Assembly (NCBI GenBank): GCA_023393235.1
Contig: JAEWMH010000091.1
Location: 1-48,342, forward strand
DNA from: Bacillota bacterium
GTDB lineage: Bacteria; Bacillota; Bacilli; Paenibacillales; NBRC-103111
DNA: 48,342 bases
Direction of reading: 5' to 3'
The notes beneath the pieces were generated by a model that was not told where the DNA came from, did not search any database, and worked only from the letters and a program-made list of their open reading frames with translations. The position numbers and the translations under genes are program-made. Below are positions 25,501-32,838 of the stretch, in pieces. Each line of letters opens with the position of its first letter. The first letter of the stretch is position 1.

Positions 25501-28500
25501 CCGTCAAAAGCCCGGCGGCATTATATACATAGCGGGTATGCCGGTTCAACGCATCGGTTTCCAGCACCTTCAAACCCCGGCTGTCATATTCATAGGATAC
25601 TGTCCCTCCTGCAGCATCCTGCACCCGCACAAGCAAATTGCGCTCGTCATAGGTGTAAAAGGTTTCTCCTCCAAGGGCATCCGTTTTTTGGATCAGCTGC
25701 CCGAGACGGTCATAAACATAACGGGTGGTGTAGCCATCCGGATCAGTGACGGCCTCCATCTGGTTCCGGTTGTTGTACCGATAAGCAGTGACACCTCCGC
25801 GGGCATCCGTCCTCGAAACAAGCCGGCCCAACCGGTCATACCGCTCTACAGCCGCACTGCCCTCGCTATCGGTGACTGTGCGGGTCTGCACCACCTCGGC
25901 TCCGGGATCATCCCGGTATGCAATACCTGTTGCAGCTCCAGCTGCATCGGTGGAGGAAATCAGTCTGCCCTGTTTATCATACTCCCGCAGAGTGCTGTTT
26001 CCCGCCGCATTGCTGCTTTCTACCGTCCGGTCGCGTCCGTCGTAGCGGTAAGAGCGGATCAAACCCAAACTGTCCCGGACAGATTCCAGCCGGTTTAGAG
26101 CATCCCGCTGATAAACCGTCTCCACACGGAGCGCATCTGTCACTGAAAGGAGCTGGCCGGAAATCGGGTCGGCGGTAAAACCATCCGCTTCACCCTCCGG
26201 GTTCACACTGCGGACTAAAACGCCACGGCCATCATAATCGTAGGTAGAAGTATTGCCTACCGCGTCTGTGGACTTAACCAGGTTTCCGTTACCGTCATAA
26301 ACCAGCACCTGCTCCGCACCGGAGGGGTCCTGAAGCCGGACGGGTTTGCCCTGGGTGCCTGTTATGCGGGTAGCCGTGTAGCCCAGGGCATCCGTGCTCT
26401 GCTGGAGCTGCCCTTCATGATCATACACATAACGGGCTTCATGCCCCTCCGCATCCACCAAGCGGACTGGGAAATCATTACCTTCATATGCATAGCTCCA
26501 GGAGGAGCCTGCTGCATCGCGCAATGCCGTCAGATTGTACCGGTAGTCGTACTCGTACTCCCGGGCTTGCTCCAACGCATCCGTGAGTGTGGTTATGGTT
26601 CTCTGCTCCGTTACGGAGACATCATCCGTTGCGCTTACGCCGGCAGCAGCAACCGAAGCTACCGCCCGGCTGCTGACTGCGGTGGTGTCTATCTTCATCA
26701 CCGCAGCGGAACCAGCGGTTTTGTATTTCAGCAGCGTATGCCCGTTCCCTACCCCTGTTTTCACCAGCGGACGCTGATTGGGTGTAAAGCTGCCCCCTAC
26801 TGCAAACAGCCCTCCGGCGGATACAGCAAAATGATTGTTGACGCTGACTTGGTCGCGTACAAACAAATCCCCGTCCTCAATGGTCAGCTGCGCCGTTAGA
26901 TTATTGGAAACAATCTCGCCGACAGCCAGCTCCTCTCCCACCGTCATGTCTACCCGGGTATTGATGTTCAAATTGCCGTCCACCAAAATCCGGCCGGCCG
27001 ACACATCCAGCAGCCCGTTGTTGTAGGTGAGGGTACCGGCATACAACTGGCCGTCAATGGCCAAGGACGAATCATTATTGAGGTGCACAGGGCCGGTGAC
27101 CCACAGGTTGCCCGGCGTGCTCTTGCCGTTCTTGGAAACACTGTGTGCAGCCACCGACAGCTTGGTATTGGCATTCAGGCTGCCTTTGATGATGAGGGTA
27201 CCGTAAATTTCAATTTGCAGCGGCTGATTGGTATTCATGCCGTCTACAATCAGCACCACAGGCTGGCTGGGGCTGCCGAAAACAGCTCCTTCCTCCAAGT
27301 TCAGCCCTCCGGCTTTTACTACCGTGGTGCCCTGGGAAGAAGCGGAGGCAACAGCCTGCCGGATGGAGGACAAACTGCTGCCGCCGGAGACGGCCTGTGC
27401 TTCGTATTCACTGATACGCTGCTCAATGGCGCTTTTTTGCTTGCTTATATAGGGGGCAATAACCTCCCGCAAACCCTCCACCTGCACGTATGGAGGAGCA
27501 TTGCGTTCATTACCCATAACCCCCGACAACAGCACCTTGTCCGACTCGGGAATATCCCGGCGGTTGGCCGGATCAATGGACGTATCTCCCGTCGGACCTT
27601 CACCGCCACCGTCATCCCCCAACAGCTTCCGGTAAGAGGCGCGGGTAACGGCACCCCACTCATCCGTATAGGCCGTTACCCGCCCATCCTCATCGTATTC
27701 AATCGTCACACTCTGCACGGTTTCCGGCTTGTCCACCCGGCTGACCCGGCCATTATCGTCGTAACCAAAGCCATACAGGGCACCGTCGGCCAGCTCTACT
27801 GACGTCAACTCCCCGGCGGAATCATAACGGTAGCCGGCAGCTCTTCCCGTCTGATCCTGGACGGAGACCAGGCGGTCCCCTTCATAAACCAGCTTCAGTT
27901 CTGCCCCGCCGGAGGTCACCCGGCTCAGCAGCCTCCCATTATATGTAAAAGAAATCGCGTTCCCATTGGCATCGGCAAACTGCACCGGAAGACCCTCTCC
28001 GCTAAACAAGTAGTGGCTGCCACTGGGAAAGTCCAGCCGGAACCCCTCCGCGCTGGCGACGGAGACAGAAGTCCGGGCACCGGCAGCGGACGCGCGGGAA
28101 AGCTCCAGCGTCATGCCTCTGGGAGCTATGTATCCGCCATCCGACAGGGGAATATATTCGTGCACGGACCCATCCGGCATGGACAAAAGCAACCGGCCGT
28201 CATCCTTTTTCTCCAGCCGCCAATCGAAGGAATGGCGCCACCCTGTTCCCATAGCTCCTTCATAGCCGTCCCGGCTGTCGTAGGAGAGATCCATGGACAA
28301 GGAGGGAAGACCGGCCAGCTTAAACTGGTTCAGGCGGAAAACAAAGCTGCCCGTTGCCGGATCTACCGGTCCTCCACTGCCGCTGGGCCGCAGTCCCAAC
28401 CGGCGCTCCGCTACCGCTTCCGCTGTGAAGAATGATCCATCTGCCGGATTCAAGCTCCCGGAAACCAGAGGCTCCTTCACCAGCAGGGAGGTGCCTGCGG

Positions 28501-29446
28501 GAATAGCCGAATCCGTCGCCCCGGAAGCGGCAATGCCGGTGAAGCCGTTATCGGCAGCCAGCTGCACCGCTTGTTTGGCCAACGTCTCCGCCGTATCCGA
28601 CTTGTAATAATAAGCAGCGGCCTGCTCCCATGTGATGGAGCCGGAAGCGGGAACAACATAACGCAGCCCGCGGAGCATCTCGGAATAAGCGGACTTCTGC
28701 CCGTTCTTGGAAGCGTAGGCAGTAATCCGTGCGATCCGCGCGTCAGCCAGCTCAAGGGGAACGCTCCACTGTCCTGTGGCGGATACGGCCACCTCCGCAG
28801 CAGCTGTGCTTTCCTCTCCATCCTCATTCCAAATCTGGACTGTCACCGCAGCCCCCGACTCGGCAATTCCCCGCACAACAGCCCCACCGGAGGCGCTGCG
28901 CTCCAGCTTCAGGCTTTTGGGAGGTGCAGGCTGCTCGGTCCGCTGCACATCCACAGAGGCCATATAGCCATAGAAGGTTCCGCCATTCTGGAAGCCCTGG
29001 GGACTGACACAAAGCAGATAACGCCCGTCCGCCACCGGCTGGCCGCCGATGGTTCCGTCCCATACATATTCATTTTCTTTGATGTTGCCATTCCCGTCGT
29101 ATACGTCATAGTCCTGAACGGTCAGCGTATCCTTCAGGATAGGAAACCCGCCTTCAGGGTTCACCTGGCAGGTGCTGATCACCGTTTCGTGACTGGTATC
29201 CCCCGCTTCCGCATCATTGAAGGAAAACAGCACTCTGGCTGTTTCCCCCTTGACCGGATTAATCCGGTTGGGTTCAATCCGCATACTGGTGTCTGCGTAT
29301 GCGGTGGTTGTCTGGCCTGCCGGACCCGGCATAAACGGTATGCCAGTGATGGCTAATACCAGCGTCAACAGCAGCAGAATAGCGGATTGAGCCGATTTTT
29401 TAGCGCTGTAGTGCCTTTTGCGCCCCTTGCGTATATTCACATCCAT
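22568..29446 (-). CDS. Secreted RHS/YD-repeat protein with C-terminal lipase-like toxin tip
   Basis: 2292 residues; ATG at 29446 (GGAGG 8 bp upstream) precedes a long basic signal peptide ending near TTTAYAD. Layout: FlgD-like Ig domain about 50-150; bacterial Ig-like segment; DUF6531 about 349-439; YD repeats; an inserted segment about 606-949 whose middle is a bactofilin-like beta-solenoid; many more YD repeats; the RHS core motif (YARARYYQPELGRF) near 2050; DPSGH at about 2093-2097 as the hinge; a variable tip 2098-2292. The tip reads as an alpha/beta hydrolase: WLIHGTNSNSTTW, GHSHGG (Ser about 2171), NERDIV (Asp about 2221) and DAHSNMH (His about 2271 or 2275), a Ser-Asp-His lipase triad. 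The tip is AT-rich unlike the core. It likely acts as a contact-dependent or released antibacterial lipase; an ordinary surface lipase cannot be excluded. It is the second gene of the c-di-GMP-controlled operon. Confidence 0.92.
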   Translation of the reverse strand: MDVNIRKGRKRHYSAKKSAQSAILLLLTLVLAITGIPFMPGPAGQTTTAYADTSMRIEPNRINPVKGETARVLFSFNDAEAGDTSHETVISTCQVNPEGGFPILKDTLTVQDYDVYDGNGNIKENEYVWDGTIGGQPVADGRYLLCVSPQGFQNGGTFYGYMASVDVQRTEQPAPPKSLKLERSASGGAVVRGIAESGAAVTVQIWNEDGEESTAAAEVAVSATGQWSVPLELADARIARITAYASKNGQKSAYSEMLRGLRYVVPASGSITWEQAAAYYYKSDTAETLAKQAVQLAADNGFTGIAASGATDSAIPAGTSLLVKEPLVSGSLNPADGSFFTAEAVAERRLGLRPSGSGGPVDPATGSFVFRLNQFKLAGLPSLSMDLSYDSRDGYEGAMGTGWRHSFDWRLEKKDDGRLLLSMPDGSVHEYIPLSDGGYIAPRGMTLELSRASAAGARTSVSVASAEGFRLDFPSGSHYLFSGEGLPVQFADANGNAISFTYNGRLLSRVTSGGAELKLVYEGDRLVSVQDQTGRAAGYRYDSAGELTSVELADGALYGFGYDDNGRVSRVDKPETVQSVTIEYDEDGRVTAYTDEWGAVTRASYRKLLGDDGGGEGPTGDTSIDPANRRDIPESDKVLLSGVMGNERNAPPYVQVEGLREVIAPYISKQKSAIEQRISEYEAQAVSGGSSLSSIRQAVASASSQGTTVVKAGGLNLEEGAVFGSPSQPVVLIVDGMNTNQPLQIEIYGTLIIKGSLNANTKLSVAAHSVSKNGKSTPGNLWVTGPVHLNNDSSLAIDGQLYAGTLTYNNGLLDVSAGRILVDGNLNINTRVDMTVGEELAVGEIVSNNLTAQLTIEDGDLFVRDQVSVNNHFAVSAGGLFAVGGSFTPNQRPLVKTGVGNGHTLLKYKTAGSAAVMKIDTTAVSSRAVASVAAAGVSATDDVSVTEQRTITTLTDALEQAREYEYDYRYNLTALRDAAGSSWSYAYEGNDFPVRLVDAEGHEARYVYDHEGQLQQSTDALGYTATRITGTQGKPVRLQDPSGAEQVLVYDGNGNLVKSTDAVGNTSTYDYDGRGVLVRSVNPEGEADGFTADPISGQLLSVTDALRVETVYQRDALNRLESVRDSLGLIRSYRYDGRDRTVESSNAAGNSTLREYDKQGRLISSTDAAGAATGIAYRDDPGAEVVQTRTVTDSEGSAAVERYDRLGRLVSRTDARGGVTAYRYNNRNQMEAVTDPDGYTTRYVYDRLGQLIQKTDALGGETFYTYDERNLLVRVQDAAGGTVSYEYDSRGLKVLETDALNRHTRYVYNAAGLLTAKLDPLNQTTAFEYDKAGRQVKIITPGGAEWITRYDKRGQVIGSEDPNHGATLMERDDRGRVAVYQDEEDNRWGYEYDALDKLTAITDPNGSRTGFAYDAVGRIRQVTDALNFKTTYTYDSLGRLTEVLDAGNGRTAYTYDPLGNLEEKQDAGGNVTRYGYNRRNLVEKRTNPLGEQLSWSYDANGNLLTQTAADGTLTEFRYDLLNRLTARTESDGEAAAYTFDGAGLRTSMTDGSGTTLYTYDALNRLTKVEAGGSEIRYEWTPNGQKARILYPDLRAVQYSYDNKDQLIKVEETAGEARRSTLYTYDKRGAVISRTTPDGTVGWYAYDGAGQTTSIGYTGSQGVLLEQLAYEYDPAGNRTKVTRTKNGSDEDAPIGESRTIITEYTYNALQQLERAETLNGSNVAYAYDASGNRISRTVTEGTEVTAESYAYNAANRLTRWERGTDYKDYAYDLRGNLLSVTGVDSQAVSRKALAGQGFAANAVQGAGLPVTGEVYGAGAQVTGSVYGLKGTGLSVTNPFGVAADQVLDQYSWTSSNRLKRLTDAAGDRTDYRYDGDGNRIYMGVNVADGTAADAYPTGHPSGSRTGWETQYKKAVQEFHYTLDVSDPLPQVLQVTGADAAKWKESYVYGLGGEQLSMSYLPANDPDNSWEPAAGASGANAGAEKTLYPLQDALGSLLALTGAAREIAARYQYDEFGVPQAAEKFDTNWPGPDNLYGYTGLGYDHSSGLTYARARYYQPELGRFISEDTYEGDTGNPLSLNLYTYVYNNPLKYTDPSGHKVWLIHGTNSNSTTWKSDFVEYVENLFGETSEPLGWGGENLKSARTDAAEEFVNTVYEWHKENPDEPIRLVGHSHGGNIAILLANLLQEKGMEVETLITVATPVREYQLETEVGQHIQLYNERDIVQMDMGGYDFGWNSWKVWRMYYGSTTRKFKNADNIRAKDAETGTKIDAHSNMHSNKDIWKKYIEPILKLD

Positions 29447-29477
29447 GTTCTGTTCCTCCCCACATATGAATCCGGTG

Positions 29478-31529
29478 TTAGTGCCGTTCCTGCAGCAGCC
29501 GGTACAGCACTGCCGCCGCTTCCGCTCGGGTCGTTTGGGCACCGGGATGCAAACGTCCGCCGTCCCCTTCCACCCAGCCCTTCTGTACCGCTAATGCTGC
29601 ATACGGCACAGACCATGAAGCCAGTTCTCCTCTATCCGCATAGGAGGACAGCAGGCTGGCCGCATTAGCTTCCAGCAAACCCTCCGCCTCCTGCCGGGCA
29701 TCCGCCGCCCTGACCAGAAGCGCCATCATTTCCGAACGGGTCAGCGGCCGGTCCGGCTCAAAACGCCCATCTCCCACACCGTCTGCCAAACCGGCGGCGG
29801 CAGCCTTCTCTATCCAAGCTTTGGCCCAATGCTCCTTACCCACATCGCTGAATATTACAGGGGAGGCAGAGCCCGACACCGCTCCGGCTTCGGAGGAAAT
29901 GCCAGCCTCCAGAAGCAGCTTCACAAACTGCGCCCGGGTCAGCGGCTCCTCAGGCTTAAACAGCCCTTCCTCCATACCGTCGGCAATGGAGCGCATGGCG
30001 AGCCACTCAACTGCGTTTTTTCCCCAATGGCTAGCCATATCCCGGAAGGGAGTTCCGTTACGGAGAACAGCGTAATAACCGGCTCCGGTAACCGTTGTCT
30101 CAAAACGCCTGCCGCTTGTCAGGCCTCCTGCAGAGTAAACCCATTTGTCCGTCTGCCCGTCATAGCGGTATACCGCCGTTTTATCCCAATCCGCTGCCGT
30201 CAGCCCCGTTGATTCCACTGCAAAGGAAAGCACAGCCGCAACCGCGAAGCTCTCCGCAGATTTCACTTCCCACGGGCCAGCCAGCTTGGTTCTTCCCAAG
30301 GCCGCCAAGGCTTGAAGATGTCCGCCGGAGTCTCCGGCCCATGCTAATCCCACCAGGGTGTCACCGGCCAATGCACCCGGAGGCACCGTCAATTCCGCCC
30401 TGCCATCTCCGGCAGAGAGCTTGCCCCCTTTGAAGCCAATCACCCTCTCGGCCGCATCAGCGCTGCCAGTGCCACTTGCCGCTCCTCCTGCAGAACTGCT
30501 GCCTCCGCTTCCTCCCGTGCCGCCTCCCGATTCCTGTTTCGGCGCTACCTCCTGCTTCACAAGCTGACCATCAGCCAGAGCCAGCAGCAGATGATCTCCG
30601 GCAAGCCCCAGAACACGCTCGCCGCCTGTCGCCTCCGCTACTGTGTAGACTGCAGCCGTTTCCAGATTAATGCCCTTGACCAGCGGCTGCCCTCCCGTGT
30701 TTTCCAGCCAAATCCCCCGCTCATTCCCCAATTGAAGAAGCGGGTATTCTACCGTTTTCAGGGAATACGCCGTCAGATCCTTCGGGATGGCATTGGAATC
30801 CGCCGCATCCAGCAGCACCATCTTGCTTTCCCCCTGGGCATTCCCTTCCTTCCACAGCACATACCGCCCGTTATAATCGAATAGGCTTACATACTGGCCG
30901 CCTCCCGGCACAACCAGCTCGGTCCGTTCGTTCGTGAACAGATCAATTTTGCTAAGGCCACCGTCGCGTTCGTTTTTGAACACAACCTGGCCGTTCTTGA
31001 CTATCGGATAACGTCCTTGTCCAAGCGAACGCCAACGCCCCTGATCCAAATCATAGTGATGAATCACCCCGAAGCCGGCCAAATCGAACCACACCACCTG
31101 ACCGCCGTCCATTGAAGGATTGGCATAAGCCCCTGGATCAGGATTTAGCACCCTGCGCTCCCCCGCTTCCACATCGAAGGCGATAATATCCCAGTTGGCT
31201 GAAGCCTGGGCCTGGGTGTTCTTATCCGCCCAGATAATCCAGCGGCCATTGGTAACAGGAGCCTGCTTGCGGCTCATTCCCCCCGCCACAACCCGCTCCT
31301 CCCCGGTGATTAAATTACGGGTTACGATTTTTGTCTCGCCTCCAGCTTGGGCTTGCACCCATACGGCGCGGTTCTCCGCAATTGCCACATCTGTCCCCGT
31401 TATGGCCCCGCCGGCGACTGCCTCCGCGGCCAACGATTTCTGATGCTGCCCGCTCCACATAGCCGCCAGTACCAGCCAAACCGCGCATGCCAGTACCCAA
31501 CGGAAAGCTTCTTGTCTGATTCCCTTCAT
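29478..31529 (-). CDS. SLH surface protein with beta-propeller, first gene of the RHS operon
   Basis: 683 residues. ATG at 31529 has GAGAGG 8 bp upstream; an ATG at 31553 has no ribosome site. Layout: signal peptide about 1-34 (ending SLAAEA); a TolB/DUF5050-like propeller about 34-320 built from strands such as RWIIWADKNTQ and QVVWFDLAGFG; a Gly/Ser linker; a ZU5-like domain about 357-483 (GDGRAELTVPPGALAGDTLVGL begins it); three SLH domains about 487-683. It should bind the secondary wall polymer by SLH. The RHS gene starts 31 bp after its stop, so the two are co-transcribed. The RHS protein has no wall anchor of its own, so this protein may hold or display it; that is inference. Confidence 0.88.
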   Translation of the reverse strand: MKGIRQEAFRWVLACAVWLVLAAMWSGQHQKSLAAEAVAGGAITGTDVAIAENRAVWVQAQAGGETKIVTRNLITGEERVVAGGMSRKQAPVTNGRWIIWADKNTQAQASANWDIIAFDVEAGERRVLNPDPGAYANPSMDGGQVVWFDLAGFGVIHHYDLDQGRWRSLGQGRYPIVKNGQVVFKNERDGGLSKIDLFTNERTELVVPGGGQYVSLFDYNGRYVLWKEGNAQGESKMVLLDAADSNAIPKDLTAYSLKTVEYPLLQLGNERGIWLENTGGQPLVKGINLETAAVYTVAEATGGERVLGLAGDHLLLALADGQLVKQEVAPKQESGGGTGGSGGSSSAGGAASGTGSADAAERVIGFKGGKLSAGDGRAELTVPPGALAGDTLVGLAWAGDSGGHLQALAALGRTKLAGPWEVKSAESFAVAAVLSFAVESTGLTAADWDKTAVYRYDGQTDKWVYSAGGLTSGRRFETTVTGAGYYAVLRNGTPFRDMASHWGKNAVEWLAMRSIADGMEEGLFKPEEPLTRAQFVKLLLEAGISSEAGAVSGSASPVIFSDVGKEHWAKAWIEKAAAAGLADGVGDGRFEPDRPLTRSEMMALLVRAADARQEAEGLLEANAASLLSSYADRGELASWSVPYAALAVQKGWVEGDGGRLHPGAQTTRAEAAAVLYRLLQERH

Positions 31530-31576
31530 CCTGGTTTCCTCTCTCCCAACCATAATTTTTCTTTAAAAAACAGCGC

Positions 31577-31608
31577 AAAAAACCCGGCCCTCTCCAAAGA
31601 AGGCCAGG
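31577..31608 (-). terminator. Riboswitch expression-platform terminator
   Basis: On the minus strand CCTGGCCTTC (31608-31599) pairs over 10 bp with GAGGGCCGGG (31592-31583) around a 6-nt loop, followed by TTTTTT (31582-31577). It lies between the c-di-GMP aptamer and the start of the SLH gene, 48 bp before the ATG. The 5' arm CCTGGC is complementary to GCCAGG, present twice in the aptamer (31671-31666 and 31662-31657), which could form the antiterminator. Confidence 0.88.
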
Positions 31609-31646
31609 CTTAACAGCCTCAATGCAAGCCGGAACGGCCTGTCTTG

Positions 31647-31734
31647 CGAGCGGCAACCTGGCAATCCTGGCTTCGGTGGAAGCTGTAGACCCATGGCTTT
31701 GCGTCATTCCCTTTCGGAAATTTTGCCTTTATCG
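31647..31734 (-). promoter_or_regulatory. Cyclic di-GMP-I (GEMM) riboswitch aptamer
   Basis: On the minus strand the sequence has the GEMM-I hallmarks in order: AAAGGCAAA, a short stem closed by a GAAA tetraloop (TTTCC-GAAA-GGGAA), the conserved GACGCAAAGCC, GGTCTACAG, a second hairpin (CTTCCACCGAAG), then CCAGGTTGCCG. The ends CGA and TCG pair as P1. An extended -10 promoter lies upstream and an intrinsic terminator downstream, so it is a transcriptional switch for the SLH-RHS-immunity operon. Sequestration of GCCAGG in the aptamer would favour the terminator, suggesting that c-di-GMP turns the operon off; this direction is inferred. Confidence 0.92.
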
Positions 31735-31767
31735 TAAAATCAAATAAAATTCTACAAATTTTCAGCT

Positions 31768-31776
31768 ATTATAGCA
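31768..31776 (-). promoter_or_regulatory. Extended -10 promoter of the riboswitch-controlled operon
   Basis: TGCTATAAT on the minus strand is a perfect extended -10 (TGn plus TATAAT at 31773-31768). No good -35 is seen at 16-18 bp, which extended -10 promoters tolerate. The expected start near 31761 leaves 27 nt before the aptamer. Confidence 0.7.
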
Positions 31777-31879
31777 TTTAAATCCAACAATTTACTACAA
31801 TTTCCCTCGATATTTAGAAAATTATGTCTATAATCCTAGGGATTCCTCTATGAATCTGTATCCTTTTTCCTATGAAAAC

Positions 31880-31919
31880 AAAAAAATCCCTCTTCCTCCT
31901 GTATCAAGGAGAAAGAGGG
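31880..31919 (-). terminator. Terminator of moaD
   Basis: Minus-strand stem CCCTCTTTCTCCT pairing with AGGAGGAAGAGGG, followed by ATTTTTTT. It begins 32 bp after the moaD stop. Confidence 0.88.
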
Positions 31920-31950
31920 CGTGATCCTCCGTCCGGCTATCCCTTCCGCT

Positions 31951-32184
31951 TCACCCCCCGGCAATAGGCGGCAAAAGCGCAACAAGGCTGCCTGCTTCCA
32001 CTGTGCTGGTTTTCCGTGCCGAAGCGCCGTTGACTGCCACCAGCACTCCGTCAAACCGGGCCTCGGGGTATTGGGAGGAGAGCTCCTCCAGCAGCTTTTC
32101 CACGGTTAGCGGCGCCCCCTTTATTTCGGTCTCCGTACATTTGGTGTGGTTGGCCAAGCTTGCGTAAAACCGGATTTTAATCAT
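31951..32184 (-). CDS. moaD: Molybdopterin synthase small subunit MoaD
   Basis: 77 residues, ATG at 32184 after AAAGGATGAGG. It shows the ubiquitin-like MoaD fold pattern: MIKIRFYASLA at the start, VEKLLEELSSQYPE helix, VLVAVNGASA strand, and the essential C-terminal Gly-Gly (LLPPIAGG) that is adenylated and thiocarboxylated before sulfur transfer to precursor Z. MoaD normally pairs with MoaE and the MoeB activator; none of these, nor moaA, is in the window, so this is a detached copy with its own promoter and terminator. A ThiS-like or other sulfur-carrier role is possible, but length and motifs favour MoaD. Confidence 0.85.
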   Translation of the reverse strand: MIKIRFYASLANHTKCTETEIKGAPLTVEKLLEELSSQYPEARFDGVLVAVNGASARKTSTVEAGSLVALLPPIAGG

Positions 32185-32302
32185 TGCGCCTCATCCTTTC
32201 CTTGTTGAACGTTCTGTCCGACGTCTTTTGCGCGCAATCGGATATGCATCATCAGACTATGATATGGCATGTTTACTTACATATACATTCCGTAATACAT
32301 CC

Positions 32303-32330
32303 ATTATAGTGAGTTGAGGAAATATAACAA
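32303..32330 (-). promoter_or_regulatory. moaD promoter
   Basis: Minus strand: -35 TTGTTA (32330-32325), 16-bp spacer, -10 TATAAT (32308-32303). Start near 32297 gives a leader of about 113 nt with no riboswitch that I recognise. Confidence 0.6.
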
Positions 32331-32353
32331 GATGCTTTTTGTTATATTTTTTT
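32321..32353. other. Perfect inverted repeat over the moaD -35, or an orphan + strand terminator
   Basis: AATATAACAA (32321-32330) and TTGTTATATT (32339-32348) are perfect inverted arms separated by 8 nt; on the + strand the second arm runs into a T tract ending at 32353. One arm coincides with the moaD -35 box. It may be a repressor operator or a terminator for an unseen short + strand RNA. Confidence 0.6.
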
Positions 32354-32460
32354 GAGAAAATGGCTCGAAAACGAACGAAAACAATAATTTCATGGCGAAA
32401 GGTGATGTTTATGTTATGAAATATTACATATCCTAATATTTCATTCTGCTAACGAAAGCT

Positions 32461-32645
32461 CTAACGGACAGGATAGCCCCTATTTGCCTAATTTGGCGCC
32501 AGGTTGAGATCTAACGGACACAGGTGACTCTATTGGGCTGAAAAGAAACCTCCTCCGCCCTTCTTCTCACAAATAGCGTCCCTCCGGTCCGTTCATTTGC
32601 TAAAACCCCCGTTTTTGGCTAAATAACGCCTCTCAGGCCCGTTAG
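32461..32645. repeat. Intergenic TAACGG-type repeat cluster C (4 copies)
   Basis: Two + copies, 32461-32486 (CTAACGGACAGG then CTATTTG) and 32511-32535 (CTAACGGACACAGG then CTATTG), face two minus copies, 32570-32593 (CAAATAGCGTCC then GGTCCGTT) and 32620-32645 (TAAATAACGCC then GGCCCGTTAG). The opposed halves could fold into a long hairpin. They occupy the centre of the 654-bp gap 32185-32838. Confidence 0.7.
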
Positions 32646-32647
32646 CC

Positions 32648-32765
32648 GCGGGCGGGGGAGTCGAGTGTGAGCAGCGGAGTATAGGGCAGAGGGCGAGCGG
32701 CCAATGGCAGACGGCAGGTATGGGCGGCGAGAAGACGGGCGGCAGATGGCAGACGGCGGGAGTCA
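32648..32765. repeat. G-rich low-complexity stretch
   Basis: Guanine-rich + strand with the 12-mer ATGGCAGACGGC at 32704-32715 and again at 32746-32757, and many GGCGG/GGGCG variants. No gene is seen. Confidence 0.5.
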
Positions 32766-32782
32766 TACACTTTCTATTACGC

Positions 32783-32817
32783 AAAAAAAAGACCCGGGAA
32801 CCAAACGGTCCCGGATC
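32783..32817 (-). terminator. Terminator of the DHA2 efflux gene
   Basis: Minus strand: GATCCGGGACC, loop, GGTTCCCGGGTC (nearly perfect stem), then eight T. It begins 22 bp after the stop codon. Confidence 0.9.
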
Positions 32818-32838
32818 TCTCCTATATGATTCGCCTTC

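Noticed and set aside
32648..32765. Small coding gene in the G-rich stretch
   Set aside because: No frame with a ribosome site; sequence is repetitive and low in complexity.
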